DNA of 14,733 nt from Bacteroidales bacterium (GCA_016290715.1 JAEEUY010000040.1:1-14733), one strand, 5' to 3'. Positions 1 through 7,489 are shown, numbered from the stretch's first letter. Numbers and translations are program-made. Notes: generated by a model not told the origin, from the letters alone.

Positions 1-622
1 ACTTGGCGAGTATGACATTGCGCACTTGGCTTACGAAATCGAGCGCGAAGACCTTGCCATGAGTGGCGGAAAGCAAGACCAATACGCTGCCACCTTCGGC
101 GGTTTCAACTATATGGAATTTATCGGCAATAACGTTATTGTCAACCCACTACGGATCCGGCAACGCTATATGGATGAGTTGGCACACAACCTTGTGCTAT
201 ATTATACTGCAACCAGCCATGTCTCTGCCCAAATCATTGAAGACCAGCAAAAAAATGTCAAGGCCAAAAAACAGAAATCTATTGATGCCATGCTCAAATT
301 GAAAGAACAAGCCATTCAAATGAAAGAGACTTTGCTTAAAGGGGACATTGATGCGATTGGTGAAATTCTTAATTTTGGTTGGTTATACAAGAAACAGATG
401 GCGGACAGTATCAGTAATGAACTGATTGACAAAGTTTATGAGGCAGCGCTACAATCGGGTGCTTCGGGAGGCAAAATCTCAGGCGCCGGCGGCGGCGGAT
501 TCATGTTTTTCTATTGCCCTTCTACTACCCGTTACGCCGTTATTGATGCATTGAGCAAATTTGGCGGCCAAGCGAAACGCTACGAATTTGTAACTGAAGG
601 ACTTAAAACATGGACAATGTAA
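1..622 (+). CDS. hddA: D-glycero-alpha-D-manno-heptose 7-phosphate kinase (HddA), 3' part
   Basis: C-terminal part of a cytoplasmic GHMP-family sugar kinase; the reading frame is open from base 2 and the N-terminus lies outside the window. About 206 residues are visible of an expected 330-345. HddA phosphorylates D-glycero-D-manno-heptose 7-phosphate at C1 on the way to GDP-heptose. Visible signatures are GGKQDQYAATFGGFNYMEF near fragment residue 22, typical of this kinase subgroup, the substrate-side stretch NPLRI, and the glycine-rich GHMP C-terminal motif GGKISGAGGGGF at about residues 156-167. The first ATP-binding GHMP motif is upstream and not seen. The internal TTG at 26 is not a plausible start because homologous sequence continues before it. 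Its partner hddC follows on the same strand after 76 bp. Other GHMP heptose or fucose kinases are the main alternative, but the neighbour supports HddA. Confidence 0.88.
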   Translation, partial: LGEYDIAHLAYEIEREDLAMSGGKQDQYAATFGGFNYMEFIGNNVIVNPLRIRQRYMDELAHNLVLYYTATSHVSAQIIEDQQKNVKAKKQKSIDAMLKLKEQAIQMKETLLKGDIDAIGEILNFGWLYKKQMADSISNELIDKVYEAALQSGASGGKISGAGGGGFMFFYCPSTTRYAVIDALSKFGGQAKRYEFVTEGLKTWTM

Positions 623-650
623 TGGGGAATTGAAAGATGAAAATTGAACG

Positions 651-678
651 GTAGAGACACACGACCGTGCGTCTCTAC
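651..678. repeat. 28-bp imperfect palindrome between hddA and hddC
   Basis: The arms GTAGAGAC (651-658) and GTCTCTAC (671-678) are perfect inverted complements. After one A/C mismatch the inner CACG/CGTG also pair, so nearly the whole element can form a hairpin. It sits alone in the 76-bp gap, ending 20 bp before the hddC start. From memory, short palindromes with GTAGAGAC-type arms recur in Bacteroidota and cyanobacterial genomes, which would make this a REP-like interspersed repeat. There is no T-run after it, so a standard intrinsic terminator is unlikely. It could also affect hddC expression as an RNA hairpin. Confidence 0.7.
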
Positions 679-698
679 TATAATGTAAAACAGCAACA

Positions 699-1394
699 AT
701 GACCAACAAGGAAGCAATCATATTGGCTGGCGGGTTCGGCACCCGTTTGCAAAACGTGGTGAAAGACGTACCAAAGCCGATGGCTCCCGTAAATGGGAGA
801 CCTTTTTTGACATATATTCTTGATTATCTGATAGATTACAATTACACAAAAGTGATTTTATCTGTAGGATATTTGCATGAAAAAATTGAAGAATTTTTCG
901 GTTCCCAATATAAATCAATCCATATCAACTATGCCGTGGAGACAGAACCGTTAGGAACGGGTGGAGGAATCGCCTATGCCTTATCATTCTGCACCAACGA
1001 AAATGTGCTGGTACTAAATGGCGACACCCTTTTTAAAGCAGACCTGTTTTCTTTGGAAAAATTTCACATCCAACACCATAGTTTGTTGAGCATTATTCTG
1101 CGCCAAGTTGCCGATACAAGCAGATACGGCAGCGTTACCATTAATGAAAATGGAAGGATTCTCCACTTTACAGAAAAAAACAATGCAAATGGAGAAGGGA
1201 CTATTAATGGTGGCATCTATATGATAAACAACATGTTAATAAAAGAATTAAACCTGCCGGCTAAATTTTCTTTTGAAAAAGATTTAATGGAAAAATATGT
1301 TGACACATTGCCTTTCTACGCACAATGTTCCTTGAACTACTTTATTGACATTGGCATTCCTGAAGACTATGCCCGTGCACAAGTAGAATTGTAA
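699..1394 (+). CDS. hddC: D-glycero-alpha-D-manno-heptose 1-phosphate guanylyltransferase (HddC)
   Basis: Cytoplasmic nucleotidyltransferase of 231 residues that would join GTP and D-glycero-alpha-D-manno-heptose 1-phosphate to form GDP-heptose, a precursor for surface glycans. The fold signature is clear: ILAGGFGTRL at residues 8-17 with the downstream basic VPKPMAPV at 24-31 (nucleotide binding), NGDT at 108-111 (metal-binding aspartate), GGIYM at 171-175, and YFDIGIP-like residues at 214-221. Length is normal for the HddC/RmlA-like family. ATG 699 is the first start and there is no Shine-Dalgarno, as expected in Bacteroidota. Substrate is inferred from hddA next door; a mannose- or glucose-1-phosphate transferase has the same fold. 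Its stop codon directly abuts the stop of the convergent ugd. Confidence 0.85.
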   Translation: MTNKEAIILAGGFGTRLQNVVKDVPKPMAPVNGRPFLTYILDYLIDYNYTKVILSVGYLHEKIEEFFGSQYKSIHINYAVETEPLGTGGGIAYALSFCTNENVLVLNGDTLFKADLFSLEKFHIQHHSLLSIILRQVADTSRYGSVTINENGRILHFTEKNNANGEGTINGGIYMINNMLIKELNLPAKFSFEKDLMEKYVDTLPFYAQCSLNYFIDIGIPEDYARAQVEL

Positions 1395-2726
1395 TTATTT
1401 CGTTATTTTAGGCTGGATTCCGATAGGGAAATAATCAATGCGATGCTTCGACACCTCCTCTGCATTGTACATATTTCTGCCATCAAAGATTACGGCATTG
1501 GACATCAAAGATTTCACTTTAGCAAAATCCAAGACTCTGAATTCTGCCCATTCCGTAACGAGGAACAACGCGTCAGCGCCATTTACAGCATCATAAATAT
1601 CCGAACTATAATCAATGATGTTTCCTATTTTTCGTTTGCACTCCGCAATAGCAATAGGGTCGTAAGCTTTCACTCTGCAACCTGCTTGAAGCAATTTGTC
1701 AATCAGAACCAATGCAGGCGCTTCTCTCATATCATTGGTATTCGGTTTAAACGCCAAACCCAATATGGCCACCATTTTTCCCTTTATATTCCCGTTGAAA
1801 TAGGAATTGAACTTATTAAATAGCACTGCTTTTTGGCGTTCATTGATTTTTTCCACTGCTTGGAGAATTTCCAAAGAGCAACCATTTTCCATTCCGGTAT
1901 GAATCAATGCCTTCACATCTTTTGGAAAGCAGGAACCTCCATAGCCGATGCCAGCCTGCAGAAATTTACTGCCAATCCTGTTATCTGCGCCAATTCCCTT
2001 ACGAACCATATTCACATCTGCACCAACTTTTTCGCACAAATTGGCAATATCATTCATAAAACTGATTCTGGTGGCAAGCATAGCATTCGCAGTATATTTA
2101 ATCATTTCTGCAGAACTGATGTCTGTAAAAATAATAGGGTGTCCGGTCAGTACGAAGGGTTTGTAAATTTTTTCCATGATTGCCCGAGCTCTTTCCGAAT
2201 CAACCCCCACAACAATACGATCCGGATTCATAAAGTCGTTGATAGCATCACCCTCTTTCAAAAATTCAGGATTGGAAACCACATCAAAATCCACACTTAC
2301 CCCTCTTTTATCCAACTCTTCTTGCAATACGGTCTTCACTTTTTGGGCAGTACCTACGGGAACTGTACTTTTGGTAACCAGCACGATATACTTGTTCATG
2401 GTTTTTCCCACCGTACGGGCCACTTCCAAAACATAGCTCAAATCAGCACTTCCATCTTCATCGGGAGGAGTGCCCACAGCAGAGAAAACAACATCCACCT
2501 CATCGATAACAGAGGAAAGCGAAGTGGTGAAACTCAACCTGCCTTTTTGGGAATTATTCTTCAACATCTCTTCCAATCCCGGTTCAAAAATGGGGGATTT
2601 CCCAGACCGCAACAAAGCTATTTTTTCTTCATTGATATCCACACAAACAACATGGAATCCGACCTCAGCCAAACAAATTCCGGTAACAAGACCGACATAC
2701 CCAGAACCTACAATTGCAATTTTCAT
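1395..2726 (-). CDS. ugd: UDP-glucose 6-dehydrogenase
   Basis: Cytoplasmic NAD-dependent enzyme of 443 residues that oxidises UDP-glucose to UDP-glucuronate for capsule, LPS or exopolysaccharide. The N-terminal Rossmann domain opens with MKIAIVGSGYVGLVTG (dinucleotide-binding loop about residues 7-12). The NPEFLKEG stretch at 152-159 and the active-site motif GYGGSCFPKD at 261-270, with catalytic Cys266, are all intact. The C-terminal UDP-binding domain begins near 315 with LGLAFKPNTNDMREAP. Length is standard for the bacterial Ugd/TuaD type. UDP-N-acetylmannosamine dehydrogenase is a relative, but the FLKEG and SCFPKD forms match Ugd. The gene faces hddC with no intergenic base and is divergent from the SulP gene across a 336-bp control region. 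Confidence 0.95.
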   Translation of the reverse strand: MKIAIVGSGYVGLVTGICLAEVGFHVVCVDINEEKIALLRSGKSPIFEPGLEEMLKNNSQKGRLSFTTSLSSVIDEVDVVFSAVGTPPDEDGSADLSYVLEVARTVGKTMNKYIVLVTKSTVPVGTAQKVKTVLQEELDKRGVSVDFDVVSNPEFLKEGDAINDFMNPDRIVVGVDSERARAIMEKIYKPFVLTGHPIIFTDISSAEMIKYTANAMLATRISFMNDIANLCEKVGADVNMVRKGIGADNRIGSKFLQAGIGYGGSCFPKDVKALIHTGMENGCSLEILQAVEKINERQKAVLFNKFNSYFNGNIKGKMVAILGLAFKPNTNDMREAPALVLIDKLLQAGCRVKAYDPIAIAECKRKIGNIIDYSSDIYDAVNGADALFLVTEWAEFRVLDFAKVKSLMSNAVIFDGRNMYNAEEVSKHRIDYFPIGIQPKITK

Positions 2727-2857
2727 AGTACTTTACTCTAATTCATCTATTTTAGAAGAGGCCTATAAAACATAAAACCTTAAATAAATTCCCGCACCAT
2801 CCAGCCTTGATAGATTTTATTCATTTTATCCAACGTCCTCATCTATTTTTTAACTTG

Positions 2858-2865
2858 CAAAAGTA
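2858..2865 (-). promoter_or_regulatory. Putative -7 element for ugd
   Basis: On the minus strand this reads TACTTTTG, an exact match to the Bacteroidota sigma-ABfr -7 consensus TAnnTTTG. Transcription would start near 2854, giving ugd a leader of about 125 nt. I see no good -33 TTTG at the usual 19-21 bp, which lowers confidence. Confidence 0.5.
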
Positions 2866-2897
2866 CATATTTTTACGTTTCATTCTTATATTTTCTG

Positions 2898-2905
2898 TAA
2901 TTTTG
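2898..2905 (+). promoter_or_regulatory. Putative -7 element for the SulP/transglutaminase unit
   Basis: TAATTTTG on the plus strand matches TAnnTTTG exactly. Transcription would start near 2909, leaving a leader of about 150 nt before the SulP start at 3063. The -33 side is weak: only a TTT run near 2878 and no TTTG at ideal spacing. It lies back to back with the ugd element, 32 bp away. Confidence 0.45.
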
Positions 2906-3024
2906 TCCCCATATTTTAGTCCCTTTTCTCTTATTTGAGAGATTAAAACTATTCTTACAAATTTTTAATTTAACAATATAATAATCAATAATTTATAAAA
3001 ATAATTCAACCTATTACCAAAACC

Positions 3025-3038
3025 AAAACGACCGTTTT
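3025..3038. promoter_or_regulatory. Short inverted repeat before the SulP gene
   Basis: AAAACG (3025-3030) and CGTTTT (3033-3038) are perfect inverted complements around AC. The element ends 24 bp before the SulP start, downstream of the proposed promoter. It could be an operator or a small leader hairpin. AT-rich arms of six bases can arise by chance in a region this size. Confidence 0.3.
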
Positions 3039-3062
3039 AATTCAAGAAAAACAAAATAAATA

Positions 3063-4775
3063 ATGAAAATTTTTGACAAGACAAACTTAAAAGGTGACAT
3101 TTTCGGAGGCATAACTGCAGGAATTGTAGCATTACCTTTAGCATTAGCATTTGGCATTCAGGCATTTGGAGTTATCTCTATAGAAGAAGTTGAAAATATT
3201 GGGGCAATTGGTGCATTGGCAGGACTAACAGGAGCGATGATGTTAGGCTTTTTTGCATCCCTTTTTGGAGGAACACCCTCCCAAATCAGTGGCCCTACAG
3301 GTCCGATGACGGTTATTTCCGCCACATTAATATCTACCGTTTGGGCAACATCTCAGCCGCATTCCATTGAAACAGTCGTTATTAGTATGGCTCTTGCTGC
3401 TATTTTATGTGGAGTTTTTCAGATTATCTTTGGTGTTATCAAGATCGGGAAATACATCCGCTATATCCCCTATCCTGTACTTTCCGGATTTATGAGCGGC
3501 ATTGGCATTATCATTATTGTCCAGCAAATTTACCCTCTTTTGGGGATGAAATCGCCGGTTCTCATTGTGGATATGATTACACAGTTGCCCGAAAAAATTG
3601 GTGGTTTGGACATTACTGCCCTTCTTCTCGGACTTGGCACCGTGGCCATCATCTACCTTTTTCCATTGTTAACCAAAAAGATCCCCTCCACCCTTGTTGC
3701 TCTCATTGTAATGACGGTAGTGGCGGTTTGCATTCATTTTGACAGCAGGCTTACCATCGGTGAAATTCCGTCTGGATTTCCCATGCCATTTTTCGTAAAA
3801 CATTCCGTTGCCGGTATTGACTGGCTTGCTGTACTAAAAATGTCGGTTATCCCTGCACTCACTTTAGCGGGGTTAGGCTCCATTGACACGCTGCTCACCT
3901 CGGTAGTTGCCGACAACACCACCAAAACCAAGCACAATAGCAATCAAGAGTTGATAGGGCAAGGTATTGGCAATGTGATAGTTGGTATTTTCGGCAGTCT
4001 TCCCGGTGCCGGTGCCACCATGCGTACCGTTGTGAATATCAACAGCGGCGGGCGCAACCGTCTTTCGGGTATGGTACACGGCCTCTTTTTACTCGCCGTA
4101 CTCCTCGGACTCGGTCAGTTGGTAAAATACGTTCCTCTCTCCGTACTTGCCGGAATTCTTATCACCGTAGGATTTGGCATTATTGACTATAAAGGGTTCC
4201 GCGACTTGCTTAAAATTCCCCGCGCCGATGCAGTAGTGCTTATTACTGTACTCATTCTTACCGTCTTCGTTGACTTGCTCATCGCCGTTGGCATTGGCAT
4301 GGTGATAGCCTGCGTACTCTTTATGAAACGTGCCGGCGACTTGGTGGAAAGCGGCTATCACTCCGATCACGTAACCCAATTTGACAAAGAGGTACCATGG
4401 GACGACGAAAAAGTTCTTACCCCTGAAATAAAAAACAAAATCTATATCCAACGTTTGAACGGACCTATCTTTTTTGGCTCTATCACTCGTTTTCAAGAAG
4501 TAATGCACGACATCCCCAACGATGCCAAAATCGTTATCATTCGGATGAAGCTCGTTTCTTTCATGGACCAATCCGGATTGTATGCCATGGAAACAGCTAT
4601 AAAAGATCTTCAAGCGCAAGGAGTTACTGTTCTTATGACCATCATACAACCCCAACCGATGTATATGCTCCAACGAATGAATGTCATTCCGAACATTGTA
4701 CCCGAAGAACATACTTTTAAAACTTTCGAGGATTGCAGTCACTATTTAAGCAATTCATTATTAAAAACCATTTAG
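3063..4775 (+). CDS. SulP-family anion transporter, BicA-like, with STAS domain
   Basis: Inner-membrane transporter of 570 residues: an N-terminal SulP transport domain (about 10-425) rich in hydrophobic helices, then a cytoplasmic STAS domain (about 458-565, opening IQRLNGPIFFGS, with the conserved serine in MDQSGL near 504). From memory it matches cyanobacterial BicA, a sodium-dependent bicarbonate transporter, over several blocks: GDIFGG near 11, FGGTPSQISGPTGPMTV at 68-84, YPVLSGFMSGIGII at 137-150, SIDTLLTSVVAD at 273-284, and HNSNQELIGQGIGN at 291-304. Asp275 and Thr279 align with residues I recall as part of the BicA substrate/sodium site. Sulfate or another anion remains possible, so no symbol is given. 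ATG 3063 follows an A-rich leader. The transglutaminase-like gene starts 11 bp after the stop, suggesting co-transcription. Confidence 0.88.
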   Translation: MKIFDKTNLKGDIFGGITAGIVALPLALAFGIQAFGVISIEEVENIGAIGALAGLTGAMMLGFFASLFGGTPSQISGPTGPMTVISATLISTVWATSQPHSIETVVISMALAAILCGVFQIIFGVIKIGKYIRYIPYPVLSGFMSGIGIIIIVQQIYPLLGMKSPVLIVDMITQLPEKIGGLDITALLLGLGTVAIIYLFPLLTKKIPSTLVALIVMTVVAVCIHFDSRLTIGEIPSGFPMPFFVKHSVAGIDWLAVLKMSVIPALTLAGLGSIDTLLTSVVADNTTKTKHNSNQELIGQGIGNVIVGIFGSLPGAGATMRTVVNINSGGRNRLSGMVHGLFLLAVLLGLGQLVKYVPLSVLAGILITVGFGIIDYKGFRDLLKIPRADAVVLITVLILTVFVDLLIAVGIGMVIACVLFMKRAGDLVESGYHSDHVTQFDKEVPWDDEKVLTPEIKNKIYIQRLNGPIFFGSITRFQEVMHDIPNDAKIVIIRMKLVSFMDQSGLYAMETAIKDLQAQGVTVLMTIIQPQPMYMLQRMNVIPNIVPEEHTFKTFEDCSHYLSNSLLKTI

Positions 4776-4786
4776 AATTCGCTAAA

Positions 4787-5707
4787 ATGTCGCCCAAAGT
4801 CAAACAAAAAGAAAGAAAAACATGGTTCAAAAAAGAGCAGCATGAATGGTGGGATTGGTTAACCACCGCTTTGATAACAACCATCATCACCCTGCCCGTT
4901 TTTATTATTCTACACCGCATTCTGCCCTTCCCCACATGGAGTTTTCATTTTGAAAGAATCCTGTTGTTTCTTGCTCTTTTTAGTTTATTTTTCTATATAT
5001 TCCTAAAAATCAAATACTTCCTATGGATTATCACCATAAGCCTCATCGCTTTGCTCACCATAGGCAGTCTCACCCATCACTATGGCTTTAAAGATATATT
5101 TGAAGATTACCGCGGATTGATTTCCAATTTATCCAACCAAGAGAAATCAATACACGACATAGCGGTTCAACAAACTTTTCCCCACCGCAGTGAATTCATC
5201 GCTGCCACCAAATTCACACCAGAAGTAAAGTCTTTTGCCAACCAGTGCACCCAAAATCACTTTAAAAAAGAGCAAAAAGGCGGCTATCGTCGTTATATTC
5301 AATGCTTTGCTATTTTCAAGGAAATCAACGACCAATGGCAATACGTAAACGACCCCCAAGGGCAGGAATACATAGCGCCGGCAAATGAATCCATCAAGAC
5401 CTTGGCGGGCGATTGCGATGATTATACCGCATTAATGGCTGCATGCCTCAAAGCCATTGGCGCACAAGTACGTATTGTCCGCGCAACGAACCATATCTAT
5501 CCTGAACTTCGCTTCGAAAATCGGGCTGATTTCGACAACGTATGCTATCTCATTCGCTACACGCTTTTCAAAGACGTTATTGGTGAAAAAACCATCTATT
5601 ATCACGTAGATAACAATGATAATATTTGGTTAAATATGGATTATACCGAACCTTTTCCCGGAGGATATTTTCTCTCTGAAGAAATGGAAGCAACGATGGA
5701 ACTATAG
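4787..5707 (+). CDS. Membrane-anchored transglutaminase-like protein of unknown function
   Basis: 306 residues from ATG 4787. The frame is open back to a TTG at 4733 inside the SulP gene, but the ATG follows an A-rich leader and gives a sensible N-terminus. A Lys-rich cytoplasmic start (1-20) is followed by three likely membrane helices (about 24-44, 57-74, 76-94). By the positive-inside rule the soluble C-terminal part would be periplasmic. That part has a transglutaminase-like/papain-fold core: LAGDCDDYTALMAACLKAIG at 207-225 with candidate nucleophile Cys210, NHIYPE with His236, and LNMDYTEP with Asp285, a plausible Cys-His-Asp triad. Such domains may be proteases, amidases or crosslinkers; the substrate is unknown. 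It is probably co-transcribed with the transporter and ends 3 bp from the convergent mlaE-like gene. Confidence 0.75.
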   Translation: MSPKVKQKERKTWFKKEQHEWWDWLTTALITTIITLPVFIILHRILPFPTWSFHFERILLFLALFSLFFYIFLKIKYFLWIITISLIALLTIGSLTHHYGFKDIFEDYRGLISNLSNQEKSIHDIAVQQTFPHRSEFIAATKFTPEVKSFANQCTQNHFKKEQKGGYRRYIQCFAIFKEINDQWQYVNDPQGQEYIAPANESIKTLAGDCDDYTALMAACLKAIGAQVRIVRATNHIYPELRFENRADFDNVCYLIRYTLFKDVIGEKTIYYHVDNNDNIWLNMDYTEPFPGGYFLSEEMEATMEL

Positions 5708-5710
5708 TCC

Positions 5711-6454
5711 TTACAGCATTATCTGTGTAATCACCAAATTAAGCATTAAAATCAAAAAACTGGCGACCACAATACTATTCACATTGGCTTTTCCCAACTC
5801 CAATGCACCACCTTCTATTCTATATCCATAAAATGATGACACTGAAGATATTATAAAGGCAAAGACAACTGTTTTCACCAATACATAATAAATATCATAC
5901 ATTCTAAAGAAAGAGGTCAACCCATCTATATAATCGTACGAAGAGGTTACACCTGTAAGTAATACTGTAACATAGCCTCCCATCAGAGCGAAGAAAATGG
6001 AAATAATAATCAGGATGGGGTTAACAATAAGAGAAGCGACGATTTTGGGCAATACAAGATAGGAAGCCGAATTAATACCCATCACTTCCAATGCATCAAT
6101 TTGTTCTGTAACACGCATACTACCAATTTCGGAGGTAATACGTGACCCCAAATTTCCGACGAGCAACAAACTAATGATTGTAGGACATAACTCCATAACG
6201 ACAGAAGTTCTTACCGTGAAACCAAGTGTCCATTTAGGAATCCAACTGCTTTCTATTTGCAAGGCGGTCTGAATTGTAATAACACTGCCCATACAAATGG
6301 CGACAATACAAACTATCAACAAAGAGCCCACGCCCATGGAATCCATCTCATCCACTAATTTGCGGAAAAAAATAGAGGCTTTGGTCGGTTTTGTAAATAC
6401 TTTCTTTAAAAAAAGAAAATACTCTCCTATGATTTCTAAAACAGTTCTTATCAT
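5711..6454 (-). CDS. mlaE: MlaE/YrbE-type ABC transporter permease
   Basis: Inner-membrane permease of 247 residues, the usual family length. An amphipathic N-terminus (about 1-40) leads to about five hydrophobic segments (near 43-63, 88-104, 135-165, 190-207, 226-245). The family signature EIGSMRVTEQIDALEVMGI at 109-127, which contacts the ABC ATPase, is intact, as is the NPILIIIS stretch at 145-152. In Mla-type systems this permease works with an ATPase (MlaF) and an MCE protein (MlaD) to move phospholipids between inner and outer membranes. Neither partner is in the window: the next gene downstream is on the opposite strand. It starts 9 bp after the ruvB stop, as the last gene of the minus-strand string. 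The symbol reflects the family; direction of lipid transport is unknown. Confidence 0.88.
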   Translation of the reverse strand: MIRTVLEIIGEYFLFLKKVFTKPTKASIFFRKLVDEMDSMGVGSLLIVCIVAICMGSVITIQTALQIESSWIPKWTLGFTVRTSVVMELCPTIISLLLVGNLGSRITSEIGSMRVTEQIDALEVMGINSASYLVLPKIVASLIVNPILIIISIFFALMGGYVTVLLTGVTSSYDYIDGLTSFFRMYDIYYVLVKTVVFAFIISSVSSFYGYRIEGGALELGKANVNSIVVASFLILMLNLVITQIML

Positions 6455-6463
6455 TACTATATG

Positions 6464-7489
6464 CTAAGAGAAGAAATCTGGTTGTTCCGTTTTTTTTATT
6501 TTTCCTAAATGAGTATAAGCAAGCGATGTAACCTCACGACCGCGGGGAGTACGCATCAAAAAGCCCTCTTGTATCAGGAAAGGTTCATACACTTCTTCAA
6601 TTGTTCCCGTGTCCTCACCCACTGCTGTTGCAATGGTGGACAGCCCCACAGGTCCCCCTTTAAACTTTTCGATAATGGTATTCAAAATTTTGTTATCCAT
6701 TTCATCCAATCCATGCTTATCCACATTGAGAGCGGCAAGGGCAATCTGAGCAATCTCGTAATTGATGATGCCATTCCCTTTTATTTGTGCAAAATCGCGG
6801 ACTCTTCGAAGCAGCAAATTAGCGATACGAGGGGTGCCGCGGCTACGGCGGGCAATTTCCAAGGCAGCGTCATCGTTCAAAGGAATTTTCAGAATCGAGG
6901 CCGAGCGTTTCAAGATTTTGGATAGTGTAGAAGCATCGTAATAATGCAGTCGCAAGTTGATACCAAAACGCGAACGCAACGGTGCTGTCAGCAATCCCGA
7001 GCGCGTGGTGGCACCCACCAAGGTAAACGGATTCAAGGCAATTTGCACACTTCGCGCATTGGGACCTGTCTCTATCATGATGTCTATCTTATAATCCTCC
7101 ATCGCCGAATAAAGATACTCTTCCACCACGGGAGAGAGGCGATGAATCTCATCAATAAACAGCACATCATTGGGTTCCAAGTTCGTGAGCAACCCTGCCA
7201 AATCGCCTGGTTTATCAATCACAGGGCCAGAGGTCGCTTTCACATTCACCCCCATTTCATTGGCGATAATGTGCGACAACGTGGTTTTCCCCAGTCCGGG
7301 AGGGCCAAATAGCAGCACATGATCAAGAGCTTCGTTCCTCACCTTGGCAGCTTCAACGAATACGGATATATTGTCAATGACTTGTTCCTGACCATAGAAA
7401 TTATGAAAATCAGCGGGACGAATCGCGCGTTCAAACTCAGTATCCGCCGCTGATAATCTTCCTTTTGAAGGATCTAAATTCGTATTCAT
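6464..7489 (-). CDS. ruvB: Holliday junction branch-migration helicase RuvB
   Basis: Cytoplasmic AAA+ motor of 341 residues, standard length. As a hexamer bound to RuvA it drives branch migration of Holliday junctions during recombinational repair. Motifs in order: Walker A FGPPGLGKTT at 61-70, Walker B LFIDEIHRL at 110-118, sensor 1 GATTR at 159-163, the arginine-finger region PLRSRFG at 170-176, sensor 2 RGTPRIANLLLRRVRD at 218-232, and a C-terminal winged helix (about 262-330) containing GPVGLSTIA and RTPRGREVT. All key residues look intact. ATG 7489 directly follows the TAG of cdaA (TAG-ATG with no gap), so translation is probably coupled. ruvA and ruvC are not in the window. Confidence 0.97.
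   Translation of the reverse strand: MNTNLDPSKGRLSAADTEFERAIRPADFHNFYGQEQVIDNISVFVEAAKVRNEALDHVLLFGPPGLGKTTLSHIIANEMGVNVKATSGPVIDKPGDLAGLLTNLEPNDVLFIDEIHRLSPVVEEYLYSAMEDYKIDIMIETGPNARSVQIALNPFTLVGATTRSGLLTAPLRSRFGINLRLHYYDASTLSKILKRSASILKIPLNDDAALEIARRSRGTPRIANLLLRRVRDFAQIKGNGIINYEIAQIALAALNVDKHGLDEMDNKILNTIIEKFKGGPVGLSTIATAVGEDTGTIEEVYEPFLIQEGFLMRTPRGREVTSLAYTHLGKIKKTEQPDFFS

Larger units (their letters stand above)
2727..3062. other. 336-bp AT-rich divergent intergenic control region
   Basis: No credible gene lies here; reading frames are short and low in complexity. The stretch separates the leftward ugd from the rightward SulP gene and holds two back-to-back -7 elements (2858-2865 minus, 2898-2905 plus) and a 6+6 bp inverted repeat (3025-3038). 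The part from about 2940 to 3020 is nearly all A and T. No terminator-like hairpin with a T-run was found. Confidence 0.7.

Noticed and set aside
623..655. Short frames after hddA (ATG at 623 and 637)
   Set aside because: They hit stop codons within a few codons and have no coding character.
1833..2741. 302-codon open frame on the plus strand opposite ugd
   Set aside because: It is antisense to the clear ugd gene and its translation is rich in His, Phe, Ile and Asn with no recognisable domain; it is a by-product of ugd codon use.
4089..4742. 217-codon open frame on the minus strand opposite the SulP gene
   Set aside because: It lies entirely within the SulP coding sequence, and the translation shows no family motif.
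4733..4786. TTG start giving 18 extra residues to the transglutaminase-like protein
   Set aside because: It would overlap the SulP gene by 43 bp, while ATG 4787 with an A-rich leader is better placed.
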